A stretch of 37,182 nucleotides of DNA from a virus. The DNA is taken from positions 1-37,182 of IMG/VR virus record IMGVR_UViG_3300042866_000818. One strand, written 5' to 3'. Positions 17,547-24,551 of this stretch are shown in pieces. The position numbers and the translations under genes are program-made. The notes under the pieces are model-generated. The model did no database searches and was not told where the DNA came from. It worked only from the letters and a program-made list of their open reading frames with translations. Each line of letters starts with the position of its first letter. The first letter of the stretch is position 1.

Positions 17547-17964
17547 CGGTGAAGCGGGATATCGGGATCAGGCACACTGGCTCGATGTCCTGCTCATCAC
17601 CACGGTCCATCCTGCCACCGATAGACACGGTGATGTGTGGTGCCATCTTGATCTCGGTGTAGCCCCAAGCGTCAGACCACCTGACGGCCAGTATGCACTT
17701 GAGTCCGGTCGCCCTCGAGAGGGCGTCGGCATGCATGAACTTACCTGAGGATATCATGTAGGTCGGGTACTGACCCACTGGGTTAGTCCTGACCTTGGCC
17801 TCCACAAATGCGACAACGCGCCCATCCCTCACGGCGCTGAAGTCTAGGCCGTAGCGGATGGGGAGCTTCGAGAAGGTGCAATTGAACTTATTGGATAGGA
17901 GGAGGGAGAACTCCGCCTCCCTCCCTCTGTCAGCCCGCGTCTCGTAGATCGGCCTTGTGGTCAC
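17527..17964 (-). CDS. PD-(D/E)XK-type nuclease-like protein
   Basis: 145 residues. RYGLDFSAVRDGRVVAFVEAKVR at about 37-59 fits the PD-(D/E)XK core: Asp on one strand, then E-x-K after about eleven residues, followed by a Gln/Tyr-containing helix-strand segment. Such folds cut DNA as restriction, repair or resolvase enzymes. Small size suggests a single-domain phage nuclease. It is the last gene of the leftward recombination block, and its 3' end overlaps the giant gene's 3' end (17527-17546). Its start lies inside the preceding AlpA-like gene's 3' end. Family-level call only; substrate is unknown. Confidence 0.6.
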   Translation of the reverse strand: MTTRPIYETRADRGREAEFSLLLSNKFNCTFSKLPIRYGLDFSAVRDGRVVAFVEAKVRTNPVGQYPTYMISSGKFMHADALSRATGLKCILAVRWSDAWGYTEIKMAPHITVSIGGRMDRGDEQDIEPVCLIPISRFTVTALRP

Positions 17965-18139
17965 CGCTCAGCCACTCCTCGACTTCTCTCTTGCGCCAGC
18001 GGCTCAGCCGTGGCCCGAACTTGATGGCCTTCGGAAAGGCATCAGCCTCCTCGGTCTTCAAGAAGTTGTAGAAGCTCCGCTTGCCTAGCCGGAGCATGCC
18101 AGCCACCTCATCGGAGTCGATCAAGATGTTCTCGTTCAT
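17930..18139 (-). CDS. AlpA/MerR-like helix-turn-helix DNA-binding protein
   Basis: 69 residues. The pattern DSDEVAGMLRLGKRSFYNFLK, then FPKAIKFGPRLSRWRKREVEEWL is the AlpA / excisionase-type winged helix: recognition helix, RLSRWR wing and C-terminal E-x-x-E-W-L helix. Members act as transcription regulators or recombination directionality factors. No integrase is visible, so a regulator of this block is the simpler guess. It overlaps both neighbours (18108-18139 and 17930-17964), which suggests coupled translation. Confidence 0.8.
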   Translation of the reverse strand: MNENILIDSDEVAGMLRLGKRSFYNFLKTEEADAFPKAIKFGPRLSRWRKREVEEWLSGDHKADLRDAG

Positions 18140-18596
18140 TGGGTCGTCCTTGCTTCCAGTTCCTAAATTCGCCCCTCAATGCCTCGAACTTTTCTCGTGC
18201 GGTCTCGTTGTCTCGAAACTCACTGCGGCTCTGGATGCCGCATACTTCTCTGATCGCGTCGGCTGACCGCGTCTCCATCTCGTCGGCGCGGGCCGTAGGC
18301 TCTGCCATACCATAGTCTACAAGAAAGGCAAAGAAGTCTTCATTGCGACTTAACAGTCCAGCAGAAGCAATTAGGCGCTGAATGGCGACATATCCGCGGT
18401 CGTCCGGGGTGTCGTCATCCTGCAGCCTGACCATCGCCACGACGTAGCGTGTGCCCACCCAGTCGGTGTGCAGCTCCTTGGGGCAATCGTTGGGGTGCAC
18501 GTTCAAGCGCAGGATGATCCCGTTCTTGTCCTGAGACATCGATACCTTCACGGCCTCGAAGTTCATGGCGATGTCCCTGATCGGTGTGTCGTTCAT
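18108..18596 (-). CDS. Conserved hypothetical phage protein
   Basis: 162 residues from ATG 18596, chosen because it overlaps the stop of the preceding gene in ATGA; a longer upstream frame has no ribosome-binding site and low-complexity content. The N-terminal part (residues about 8-70) looks like a beta-rich domain: GIILRLNVHPNDCP, then WVGTRYVVAMVRL. The C-terminal part is helical and charged (ETAREKFEALRGEFRNWK). I do not recognise the family. Its place between HNH and AlpA-like genes suggests a recombination or DNA metabolism accessory role, which is inference. Confidence 0.7.
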   Translation of the reverse strand: MNDTPIRDIAMNFEAVKVSMSQDKNGIILRLNVHPNDCPKELHTDWVGTRYVVAMVRLQDDDTPDDRGYVAIQRLIASAGLLSRNEDFFAFLVDYGMAEPTARADEMETRSADAIREVCGIQSRSEFRDNETAREKFEALRGEFRNWKQGRPNEREHLDRLR

Positions 18597-18865
18597 TTTG
18601 GCCCCATCAGCTTGTTGAGGACGATAACCTCCTCGATCATGAGGGGCATGGCGTCGATGAAGGATTTGACTGGCAGCTTGCCATTGACGTAGCGCCCATC
18701 CGACACGATCCTCGTCGAATCGTTCATGGTGACGGTATCCCACACGGTGATCCTGTGGTGCCTAGACATCGCGTCCCACTCCATGACCATGGCGATGGAG
18801 ATGGTGTCATCAGGTCCGATCATAGTATCTGCCAGCATCACGCTGGACGTATCAATTTGCGCCAT
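18593..18865 (-). CDS. Hypothetical phage protein
   Basis: 90 residues, MAQIDTSSVMLADTM at the start. It is rich in Asp, Met and Val with alternating hydrophobics (beta-like), ending in a helix PLMIEEVIVLNKLMGPK. No motif is recognised. It overlaps the HNH gene upstream by 14 bases and the next gene downstream by ATGA, so it is firmly within the operon. AATGGCGCAA context gives only a weak ribosome-binding site, consistent with coupling. Confidence 0.65.
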   Translation of the reverse strand: MAQIDTSSVMLADTMIGPDDTISIAMVMEWDAMSRHHRITVWDTVTMNDSTRIVSDGRYVNGKLPVKSFIDAMPLMIEEVIVLNKLMGPK

Positions 18866-19142
18866 TGAACTTCTCCCAGTTCGATCTTGCCCATTCCAAG
18901 GGCTCCACCCCCTGCAGGTCCCACCACGTCCTCTCGTCGCCGTAGTGGTGTAGCTGCATGTGGCAGCGGTGGCAGAGGGGCACCGCCCAGTTGTCGCCAG
19001 TCTTCAGCGACACCCCTCTGCGCTGACCATACATGACATGATGCGCTGACCCCGGCATTCCGCAGATCAGGCAAGGCTTGCCACGCACCGTCTTCAGGTA
19101 CGCATCACTCCGAACATATGTGTCCTTCGGAATGAGCATCAT
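18852..19142 (-). CDS. HNH-type nuclease, DUF968-like
   Basis: 96 residues. CLICG at about 25-29, then SAHHV, and AVPLCHRCHMQLHHYG at about 53-68 give two Cys pairs for structural zinc and the His/His/Asn-type beta-beta-alpha-metal arrangement. The ERTWW and W-x-x-W-x-x-W tail fits DUF968/Ref-like phage recombination proteins. Known relatives nick or cut DNA, some only with RecA-type filaments. Neighbours (SSB-like, annealing protein, exonuclease) support a recombination or repair role. Confidence 0.8.
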   Translation of the reverse strand: MMLIPKDTYVRSDAYLKTVRGKPCLICGMPGSAHHVMYGQRRGVSLKTGDNWAVPLCHRCHMQLHHYGDERTWWDLQGVEPLEWARSNWEKFNGAN

Positions 19143-19155
19143 CTAAGCCATTGAT

Positions 19156-19530
19156 TTAGAACGGGATTTCATCGTCGATGGCGTTGCCAGCCGGGGGTTG
19201 CCACCCAGTCTGCTGTCCACCCTGCGTGAAGCCACCGCCAGAGCCATTGTTCCAGCCACCCTGCGGTGCCTGACGCTGCTGCCCAGCCTGCCCATCCTTG
19301 ACGTAGGGCTTGCGGCCCGACATGGAGATGTAGGTGGTGCCGCTGTTCGACGTCTTGCGCCAGCCCGACACCTCCAGCGCCGGGAACTGGACCCCGGACC
19401 TCAACTGCTCGACAAGGTTCTCCACCACCTCCTTCGAGATGCGAAGCTCACCGCGATAGTCCGGTGCATTCTGTGCTGTCTTGCGGGTGTTCGCGAAGAA
19501 CGCTCCGCCTTCTCTGTCCTGACCAGCCAT
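19156..19530 (-). CDS. Single-stranded DNA-binding-like protein with acidic C-terminal tip
   Basis: 124 residues. Residues about 1-75 form a compact domain (GGAFFANTRK, DYRGELRISKEVVENL, then FPALEVSGWRKTS and YISMSGRKPY), followed by a Gly/Gln-rich disordered tail and the terminal DDEIPF. A Gly/Gln tail ending in an acidic-Pro-Phe tip is the hallmark of bacterial SSB, which uses it to recruit partner proteins. The N-terminal domain is not a canonical full-length SSB OB fold, so a phage-specific ssDNA binder is likely. It sits directly between recombination genes. Confidence 0.7.
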   Translation of the reverse strand: MAGQDREGGAFFANTRKTAQNAPDYRGELRISKEVVENLVEQLRSGVQFPALEVSGWRKTSNSGTTYISMSGRKPYVKDGQAGQQRQAPQGGWNNGSGGGFTQGGQQTGWQPPAGNAIDDEIPF

Positions 19531-19532
19531 GC

Positions 19533-19850
19533 TTATTCTCCTTGCTCAGATGCTGCGGCTTCTTCAACGCCATAGAGGCGCTTGCGGGCGCGGACGTAGA
19601 AGGTCTTGAAGACCTTGTCCCCGCACACTCGGATGATGTCGTCGTTGTGCATCACCATCCAATCTTCCGGCAGGACGTTCTCCGTCATGCCTGCGTAGAT
19701 GATCTCGAGGCCGTGGCTCGTGAAGCGCAGGTTGCCAGAGCCCATCGCTGTCCACACCCACTGAGGCACCTCGCCAGCGAACGGTGCGCTCGCAACGCCC
19801 GTGTACTGGATTGCCTCAACCTCTTCCGGCTTCGTTCTGTAGAGTCCCAT
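19533..19850 (-). CDS. Conserved phage protein of the PEDW/PGDW type
   Basis: 105 residues. The N terminus LYRTKPEEVEAIQYTG and the middle LPEDWMVMHNDDIIRVCGDKVFKTFYV match a widespread small phage family in which an E-x-x-Q-Y/W-T strand is followed by an x-G/E-D-W turn and a (D/E)-x-F-x-x-x-Y segment. The biochemical role of that family is unknown to me. AGGAGA 7-12 bases before the ATG supports the start. It lies between the annealing protein and the SSB-like gene. Confidence 0.75.
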   Translation of the reverse strand: MGLYRTKPEEVEAIQYTGVASAPFAGEVPQWVWTAMGSGNLRFTSHGLEIIYAGMTENVLPEDWMVMHNDDIIRVCGDKVFKTFYVRARKRLYGVEEAAASEQGE

Positions 19851-19861
19851 GGCGTGTCTCC

Positions 19862-20605
19862 TTATGCCTTGGCTGCTTTGATCTCTGCCTTGCGGGATGC
19901 GAAGGCAGCAACGACCTGCTTATGCAGATCGGGTTTCTGTTCCTTGAGGTACGCAATGGCGGTCTTGTTCTTGGCGTAGAACCCGTTGAGCATATCCTCG
20001 CCTTCACATGTCGGGATGAAGGCGGCGAACACCTCAGCCACCATGCTCACGGGGTGACCGCTGTTGACGCCATCAGGGCCGACCACACCCATCACCGCCT
20101 CTGTGGCCGCAGGCTCGTTCTGAGAGGCCACAGGGGGCTGAGTCGGTTCCTTGGCTGGGGTAGGTGCCGGAGCGGGCTTGACGCTCTTCACCGGCTCTTC
20201 CTGCGCTTCCTGCGGCATGTCCTCCCCTGCGTAGATGTAGTGGCCAAGACCGTGGTAGGCGATGGCCTTGGCAAGGCAGCGCTGCAATGCGTTGTTCACC
20301 TCGAATGCATTGGGCCCTTGGATGGGCTTGTTGCGGTGGTCCAGCACTGGCAGGCTCTCGGTGACCTCATGATCCCCGGTGCGGTCGAGACCCACCGTCA
20401 CGCGGACGAAGGCGTAGCCCTGCACGTCCATGAAGTATGGGTATCCGGAGGCACCCTCGTGCTTGCGGAACCACGCGTGGGGGTAGTTCTCCTTGAGCTT
20501 ACCCCATGCCCATGCCCACGACAGGTAGGACAGGCCATTCTTCTTCTCGATCTTGTCCGTCACGTCGATGCGCGACAGCACTTCCCACGGTGTCTTCTCA
20601 GTCAT
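19862..20605 (-). CDS. Single-strand annealing protein, Sak3/DUF1071-like
   Basis: 247 residues from ATG 20605, with GGAGAG six bases upstream and an 8-base overlap with the exonuclease gene end. IDVTDKIEKKNGLSYLSWAWAW at residues about 13-34 and the segment ALQRCLAKAIAYHGLG near 125-140 are signatures of the DUF1071/Sak3 recombinase family, which anneals complementary single strands. Residues about 150-195 are an Ala/Pro/Glu-rich linker to a small helical C-terminal domain. Pairing with an exonuclease mirrors the lambda exo-beta and RecE-RecT design. Confidence 0.85.
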   Translation of the reverse strand: MTEKTPWEVLSRIDVTDKIEKKNGLSYLSWAWAWGKLKENYPHAWFRKHEGASGYPYFMDVQGYAFVRVTVGLDRTGDHEVTESLPVLDHRNKPIQGPNAFEVNNALQRCLAKAIAYHGLGHYIYAGEDMPQEAQEEPVKSVKPAPAPTPAKEPTQPPVASQNEPAATEAVMGVVGPDGVNSGHPVSMVAEVFAAFIPTCEGEDMLNGFYAKNKTAIAYLKEQKPDLHKQVVAAFASRKAEIKAAKA

Positions 20606-21506
20606 TCGTCTCTCCAAACATTTCTGGTGCCGCCAATGCAGCACGTTCCATTGCCCACTGTGTGCAGAAGTCTGCGACCGAGCAGTAGTTCTCGCAGCGG
20701 GTGCGCCCGCCCTTTCGTTCCTGCACTGAGTACTGGACACCCAGCGACAGCGCGTGATTGATCGCGCCCTTATTGCTGTCGAACACCTTGGTGGCCCGCT
20801 TCGCGCCCTTCTTCACGACCGCCCATGTGTCGGGCTTGGTCCAACGCTCCTCGTCGCTGCACTCGACCACCGCCTCCTGCGTGTCCCATGCCGCCTGAGC
20901 TTCCTGATGCATAGTCACGCGGTCCTGCATGTAGGCCATGGCCTCAGCCTCAGGCCACAGCGGGATATCCACGCTGACCACTGGGGACTGCGGATAGTCG
21001 GGCTTGAACTGTGCCTCTCTGCGCTGCCAGTCGCGCAGGATGGCCACGATGCGGACGCTGCGAACGTCACGACCCTTGGCCATGCGGACGAGCTGTGCGT
21101 AGCAGTTGAGCTGGCGCACCCAGTCCTCCTTGCCATAGATCACCGACCAGACGGACGTGACCTTGTAGTCGGAGATGTGGATCATGCCACCGATCTCCTC
21201 CTGATGGTCGATCTGCCCGGAGACTGTCCAGCCGTTGATGTCCACGAAGAGGCGCTCCTCCATCGTGACGTTGCCCTTGGGGTCAGATGTCTCGAGCATG
21301 TGGTGCACAGCCGTGCCAAGCAGCGGCCAGATCATATCGACAGCATCGACCTCGATCTTGTCGCGCTCTTGCTGCCGAAGAATGTTCACCCGCGGTGCGT
21401 CGATCAACGTGGTGACGCTGATGTCGGACTTGCCCTTGGAGTAATTGTCCTTCCGTGCGAAAGAAAGGAACGTGTCAGGCAGGTTGTGCCTGTTTGTGAT
21501 CTTCAT
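20598..21506 (-). CDS. Cas4/RecB-like PD-(D/E)XK exonuclease
   Basis: 302 residues. ATG 21506 is chosen over 21530 because AAGGAG precedes it at eight-base spacing and a promoter -10 candidate lies at 21531-21536. Motifs: GTAVHHMLE near 64-72, GQID with D100, SDYKV with D113 and K115, and QLNCYAQL with Q132 and Y136, which together make the RecB-family nuclease core. C271, C275 and C281 near the end resemble the C-terminal part of a Cas4/AddB iron-sulfur motif, but no obvious N-terminal fourth Cys is present. It would resect DNA ends for the neighbouring annealing protein. Confidence 0.85.
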   Translation of the reverse strand: MKITNRHNLPDTFLSFARKDNYSKGKSDISVTTLIDAPRVNILRQQERDKIEVDAVDMIWPLLGTAVHHMLETSDPKGNVTMEERLFVDINGWTVSGQIDHQEEIGGMIHISDYKVTSVWSVIYGKEDWVRQLNCYAQLVRMAKGRDVRSVRIVAILRDWQRREAQFKPDYPQSPVVSVDIPLWPEAEAMAYMQDRVTMHQEAQAAWDTQEAVVECSDEERWTKPDTWAVVKKGAKRATKVFDSNKGAINHALSLGVQYSVQERKGGRTRCENYCSVADFCTQWAMERAALAAPEMFGETND

Positions 21507-21530
21507 TTTGGTTGCTCCTTTTCGAGACAT

Positions 21531-21559
21531 TAAGTACCATTAGGGCGACAACAAGTCAA
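21531..21559 (-). promoter_or_regulatory. Candidate leftward promoter for recombination block
   Basis: On the minus strand, TTGACT (21559-21554), 17-base spacer, TACTTA (21536-21531). The -35 matches the two other TTGACTT promoters at 22159 and 24442; the -10 is weak. Transcription would start near 21524, just upstream of AAGGAG and ATG 21506. Confidence 0.5.
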
Positions 21560-21583
21560 CATTAAATCCAACAGGAGTAAGTT

Positions 21584-22009
21584 ATGACACTGGACGTTAA
21601 CGGACGTTATGGGACTACACTGGTCATCCTCGGCGAACCAGCGTCGAAGGCAAACAGCCGGAGGATCGTCAACATCAGGGGCAGGATGGTGCCCATCAAG
21701 TCGCAGAAGGCGCTCGACTATGTCGGGTCGCTCAGGCTTCAGGCTGCGGCTCAGGTGTCTGCCATGATCGAGGGCGACCTCCGCGTGGAGATGATGATCC
21801 ACTACGCCTCGCGCAGGCCTGACCTCGATGAGAGCGTGATCTTGGATGCACTGCAGGGCATCGCCTATGCCAACGACAGGCAGGTCAAGCAGCGCATGAC
21901 GTACTGGGGTCTCGACAAGGACATGCCTCGTGCCGTGATCAGGATCACGCAGTGCGACCTCGACGATGTTCCAGAGTACCTCCGCACCACCCCTACTGGC
22001 ACAGCCTAG
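21584..22009 (+). CDS. rusA: RusA-like Holliday junction resolvase
   Basis: 141 residues; AGGAG at 21571-21575 sets ATG 21584. GEPASKANSRR at about 17-27 and RRPDLDESVILDALQGIAYANDRQVKQ at 77-103 match RusA: D80, D82 and D98 are the likely metal-binding aspartates and K103 the conserved lysine. RusA dimers cut four-way junctions symmetrically, here probably to resolve recombination or replication intermediates before packaging. The gene is divergent from the exonuclease operon with a 77-base shared control region and is followed by a terminator at 22057. Confidence 0.9.
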   Translation: MTLDVNGRYGTTLVILGEPASKANSRRIVNIRGRMVPIKSQKALDYVGSLRLQAAAQVSAMIEGDLRVEMMIHYASRRPDLDESVILDALQGIAYANDRQVKQRMTYWGLDKDMPRAVIRITQCDLDDVPEYLRTTPTGTA

Positions 22010-22034
22010 TACATCGCGCGGATGGACTCTTGGA

Positions 22035-22056
22035 GTAGTATATATATATTATATAC
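22035..22056. other. AT-rich TA-repeat tract
   Basis: A 22-base stretch almost entirely T and A with alternating TA steps, in an otherwise GC-rich sequence, immediately before a GC-rich hairpin and 170 bases upstream of the primase-helicase gene. It would melt easily, so an origin or promoter element is possible. Confidence 0.55.
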
Positions 22057-22082
22057 GGGACCCCCCTAAAGGGGGTCCCTTA
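22057..22082 (+). terminator. Strong GC hairpin after rusA
   Basis: GGGACCCCC (22057-22065), loop CTAAA, GGGGGTCCC (22071-22079), followed by TTA. A 9-bp perfect stem located 48 bases after the rusA stop fits an intrinsic terminator, though the T-run is only two bases. It insulates the resolvase gene from the primase promoter. Confidence 0.65.
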
Positions 22083-22101
22083 CATAGGTACTAACAGTAC
22101 G

Positions 22102-22116
22102 TGTACACCGTGTACA
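22102..22116. promoter_or_regulatory. Operator-like perfect palindrome
   Basis: TGTACAC, central C, GTGTACA: 7-bp perfect arms, 43 bases upstream of the -35 of the primase promoter. The size and symmetry suit a dimeric regulator. A second inverted repeat, TTATC-N7-GATAA (22136-22152), lies closer to the promoter. Confidence 0.5.
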
Positions 22117-22158
22117 TTACGGCACCTATCGTCGCTTATCGACGCGTGATAACCGTTA

Positions 22159-22187
22159 TTGACTTGGCTATGTGCCGAGCGTATGGT
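22159..22187 (+). promoter_or_regulatory. Sigma70-type promoter for primase-helicase unit
   Basis: TTGACT (22159-22164), 17-base spacer, TATGGT (22182-22187). The expected start near 22194 leaves a ~29-base leader to GTG 22223 and explains why an upstream in-frame start at 22172 cannot be used from this promoter. Confidence 0.65.
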
Positions 22188-22222
22188 TGTCGCAGGCAAG
22201 AGCAAAACAGACGAGGTCTAAC

Positions 22223-24043
22223 GTGGGAATCGAACAGTTGGTTCGACCGATAATCCATCAATTGAGGCCGGGGCAGCATCGAGTTGTCTGCCCATCGTGC
22301 GGAACCCAGCGCAAGAAGAAGGGCGACAAGACGCTCTCCGTTAAGGTCGATGGTGTATCCGCAGTGTTCCAGTGTTGGCATTGCCAAGAAGAAGGCGTGG
22401 TCAGGATGGGCGGGGACTATCAGCCCAGACAGACATGGCAGGCAGAGAGGAGACAGCCCGTGGCCGTGGCACCCAAGAAAGAATGGTCGGCACTGACCGA
22501 CAGTGGCATCGAGTTCCTGAAGGCTCGAGGCATCAGCAAGGCGACAGCCGACAAGGTCGGCGTCAAGTCGGCGCAGCATTACATCCAGTCTGTGGGTTCA
22601 GTCGTTGACTGCGTGGTGTTCCCGTACCTCAACAAGGGGCAGGAGTACGCAGCCAAGATCAGGGCGACAGGTGGCAAGGGGTTCTCCTCCAACGGGGCAC
22701 CAGCCACGCTGTGGAACCTAAACAACTTCAGCAATGGTGACTGGCTCATCATCTGCGAGGGCGAGATGGATGCCCTCACCCTGATCGAGGCAGGCTATGA
22801 GGGTGCCACGTCGATCCCGACAGGGGCAGTGATCAAAGTCGCGGATGGTCAGGTCAACCCCATGGAGGACGGCAAGTTCCGCTTCGTGTGGGAAGCCAAG
22901 GATCAGATCGACCGGGCATCACGCATCGTCATCTGCTGTGACAACGATGACCCCGGGCAGGCTGCGGCAGAGGAGATTGCACGGCGCATTGGCAAGGACA
23001 GGGTCTGGACTGTCGAGTACCCAGAGGGCTGCAAGGATGCCAATGACGTATGGCTGAAGCACGGGCAGGAGGGGATCGACACCCTGATCTCTGAGTGCAG
23101 ACCTTGGCCCATCTCCGGCTTGTATGACAGCGGCCACTTCTTCGACCAGCTCGATGAGATGTATGAGCGTGGCATGGGCAGGGGAGAACTGACAGGCTAC
23201 CCCAGTGTAGACAAGCTATACACAGTCTCTCCGGGCATGCTTACAGTGGTTACAGGACACCCATCATCCGGCAAGTCAGAGTTCGTTGACCAGCTCATGA
23301 TCAACCTCGCCGTCACCAAGGGGTGGTCGTTCGCCATCGCAAGCTTCGAGAATGAGCCTCGCCTCCACATCGCCAAGCTCATGGCCAAGCACATGAAGAA
23401 GCCGTTCTTCGAGGGCAACGTCGAGAGGATCACGCCGGACGAGCTGAAGATCGGCAAAGAATTTGTTCAAGCGCACTTTTCCTTTATCTATCAAGCGGAT
23501 GGCAGCATGGCCGTGCTTGATTCCGTCCTTGAAAGGCTGAAGGTTGCCGTCATGCGGCATGGTGTGAGGGGCGCAGTGATCGACCCCTACAACTACATCC
23601 AGAAGCCGAGTGACACCAACGAGACGGAGTGGGTCAGCACGTTGCTGTCGAAGGTCCGCCTCTTTGCTCAAGCCCACGACATGCACATCTGGTTCGTTGC
23701 CCACCCCGCCAAGATGATGCGTCAGGCCAACGGTGATGTGCCTCCACCTAAGGGCTATGACATCTCCGGCTCCGCCGCTTGGTTCGCCAAGGCTGACCAC
23801 GGCATCACAGTCCACCGCCCCGATCCTGTGCACTCTCTTGTGTCCGAGATACACTCATGGAAGTGCCGCTTCTCTTGGCTGGGCCGGCAGGGCACGGCGG
23901 AGCTTCTCTACTCCACCATCACAAACACATACGTCGAGGTTGGCGATGACCCGTTTGCGAATATCGTCCCCGTTGATGACCCCTTCGCTGGCATTGGGCC
24001 AGCCCCAATGGACAAGGATGAAGACAATGACTTCCCATTCTGA
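22223..24043 (+). CDS. Primase-helicase, T7 gp4/Twinkle-like
   Basis: 606 residues from GTG 22223, with GAGG at 22213-22216; the start is also set by the promoter at 22159. Zinc-binding primase domain: C23, C26, C51 and C54 (CPSC, CWHC). TOPRIM: IICEGEMD near 176-183 and ICCDNDDPG near 237-245, with E179, D240 and D242 as metal ligands. RecA-like helicase: Walker A GHPSSGKS (K351) and Walker B AVIDPYNY near 451, then WFVAHPAK near 492. The tail is acidic and ends DNDFPF, similar to SSB tips. It would unwind DNA and lay primers at the fork; no DNA polymerase is visible in the window to partner it. Confidence 0.92.
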   Translation: MGIEQLVRPIIHQLRPGQHRVVCPSCGTQRKKKGDKTLSVKVDGVSAVFQCWHCQEEGVVRMGGDYQPRQTWQAERRQPVAVAPKKEWSALTDSGIEFLKARGISKATADKVGVKSAQHYIQSVGSVVDCVVFPYLNKGQEYAAKIRATGGKGFSSNGAPATLWNLNNFSNGDWLIICEGEMDALTLIEAGYEGATSIPTGAVIKVADGQVNPMEDGKFRFVWEAKDQIDRASRIVICCDNDDPGQAAAEEIARRIGKDRVWTVEYPEGCKDANDVWLKHGQEGIDTLISECRPWPISGLYDSGHFFDQLDEMYERGMGRGELTGYPSVDKLYTVSPGMLTVVTGHPSSGKSEFVDQLMINLAVTKGWSFAIASFENEPRLHIAKLMAKHMKKPFFEGNVERITPDELKIGKEFVQAHFSFIYQADGSMAVLDSVLERLKVAVMRHGVRGAVIDPYNYIQKPSDTNETEWVSTLLSKVRLFAQAHDMHIWFVAHPAKMMRQANGDVPPPKGYDISGSAAWFAKADHGITVHRPDPVHSLVSEIHSWKCRFSWLGRQGTAELLYSTITNTYVEVGDDPFANIVPVDDPFAGIGPAPMDKDEDNDFPF

Positions 24044-24470
24044 GCCGCACCAAGTGGACATCGAGGAGTACATCGCAGAGGTGAAGGGCGAGGTGCGTGG
24101 GCCTTGGAGGCCTGCGCCACTGAAGGCAGACTATGAAACGATGGCCACCATGTATGCCCCCCTGAAGGAGGCACTAAAGGCTGCGTATGCACAGGCCTCA
24201 GCTGGCAAGGGCAAGGATCGCCACGCCAATGGCAAGTCGTTCCTAGAGCAACCGATCATGGAGATTGGTCGCATGGTCGGCATGGGGTATCAGACAGGGC
24301 AGGCCATGAAGAAGGCGCAGGAGGCTGGCGGCATGGTGTCGCGACAGCAGTACGAGGCTGCAAGGGCGGAGCTTCTGGGTGCCATCAACTATCTGGCAGC
24401 AGCATACATCTTGATCGGTGAGATTTCTTCGAAACAAGATGTTGACTTAGGCTCCAATAGGAGTCTATAA
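24027..24470 (+). CDS. Conserved hypothetical phage protein in primase operon
   Basis: 147 residues from ATG 24027, with AAGGA eight bases upstream; the start overlaps the helicase end by 17 bases. Mostly helical, with a conserved-looking core LEQPIMEIGRMVGMGYQTGQAMKKAQE at about 71-97 and a C-terminal hydrophobic helix AINYLAAAYILIGEI. The family is not recognised. Close coupling to the primase-helicase suggests a replication role. Its final codons contain a candidate promoter (24442-24471) for a downstream small RNA. Confidence 0.7.
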   Translation: MTSHSEPHQVDIEEYIAEVKGEVRGPWRPAPLKADYETMATMYAPLKEALKAAYAQASAGKGKDRHANGKSFLEQPIMEIGRMVGMGYQTGQAMKKAQEAGGMVSRQQYEAARAELLGAINYLAAAYILIGEISSKQDVDLGSNRSL

Positions 24471-24471
24471 G
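24442..24471 (+). promoter_or_regulatory. Candidate promoter inside gene end, ahead of small RNA region
   Basis: TTGACT (24442-24447), 18-base spacer, TATAAG (24466-24471). Good -35 and good -10, sharing the TTGACTT start with the promoters at 21559 and 22159. No gene follows before the terminator at 24517. Confidence 0.5.
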
Positions 24472-24477
24472 GTCATC

Positions 24478-24544
24478 AGACACCGTCTGTGTCTGTTGCT
24501 CAATGCCTGACAACTTAGGGGTGGCCGCTCAGCCACCCCTTTTT
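24478..24544 (+). ncRNA. Candidate small RNA (two hairpins, ~67 nt)
   Basis: Between a candidate promoter and a strong terminator lies a second hairpin, CAGACAC (24477-24483), loop CGTCT, GTGTCTG (24489-24495), then a single-stranded stretch TTGCTCAATGCC and the terminator stem. No open reading frame with a ribosome-binding site fits here. The layout is that of a small regulatory RNA, but a simple 3' UTR of the upstream operon is an equally plain reading. Confidence 0.35.
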
Positions 24545-24548
24545 GTTT
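24517..24548 (+). terminator. Strong rho-independent terminator of primase unit
   Basis: AGGGGTGGC (24517-24525), loop CGCTCA, GCCACCCCT (24532-24540), then TTTTGTTT. A 9-bp perfect GC-rich stem with T-run between convergent units; the leftward L2 unit ends at 24552 right next to it. Confidence 0.9.
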
Positions 24549-24551
24549 GCC

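Noticed and set aside
17930-18139. AlpA-like gene as proof of a temperate lifestyle
   Set aside because: Without integrase, repressor or attachment site in view it can equally be a lytic-phage regulator.
19784-20761. 325-residue plus-strand open frame in the recombination block
   Set aside because: Antisense to well-supported Sak3-like and PEDW-type genes; His/Arg/Leu-rich shadow.
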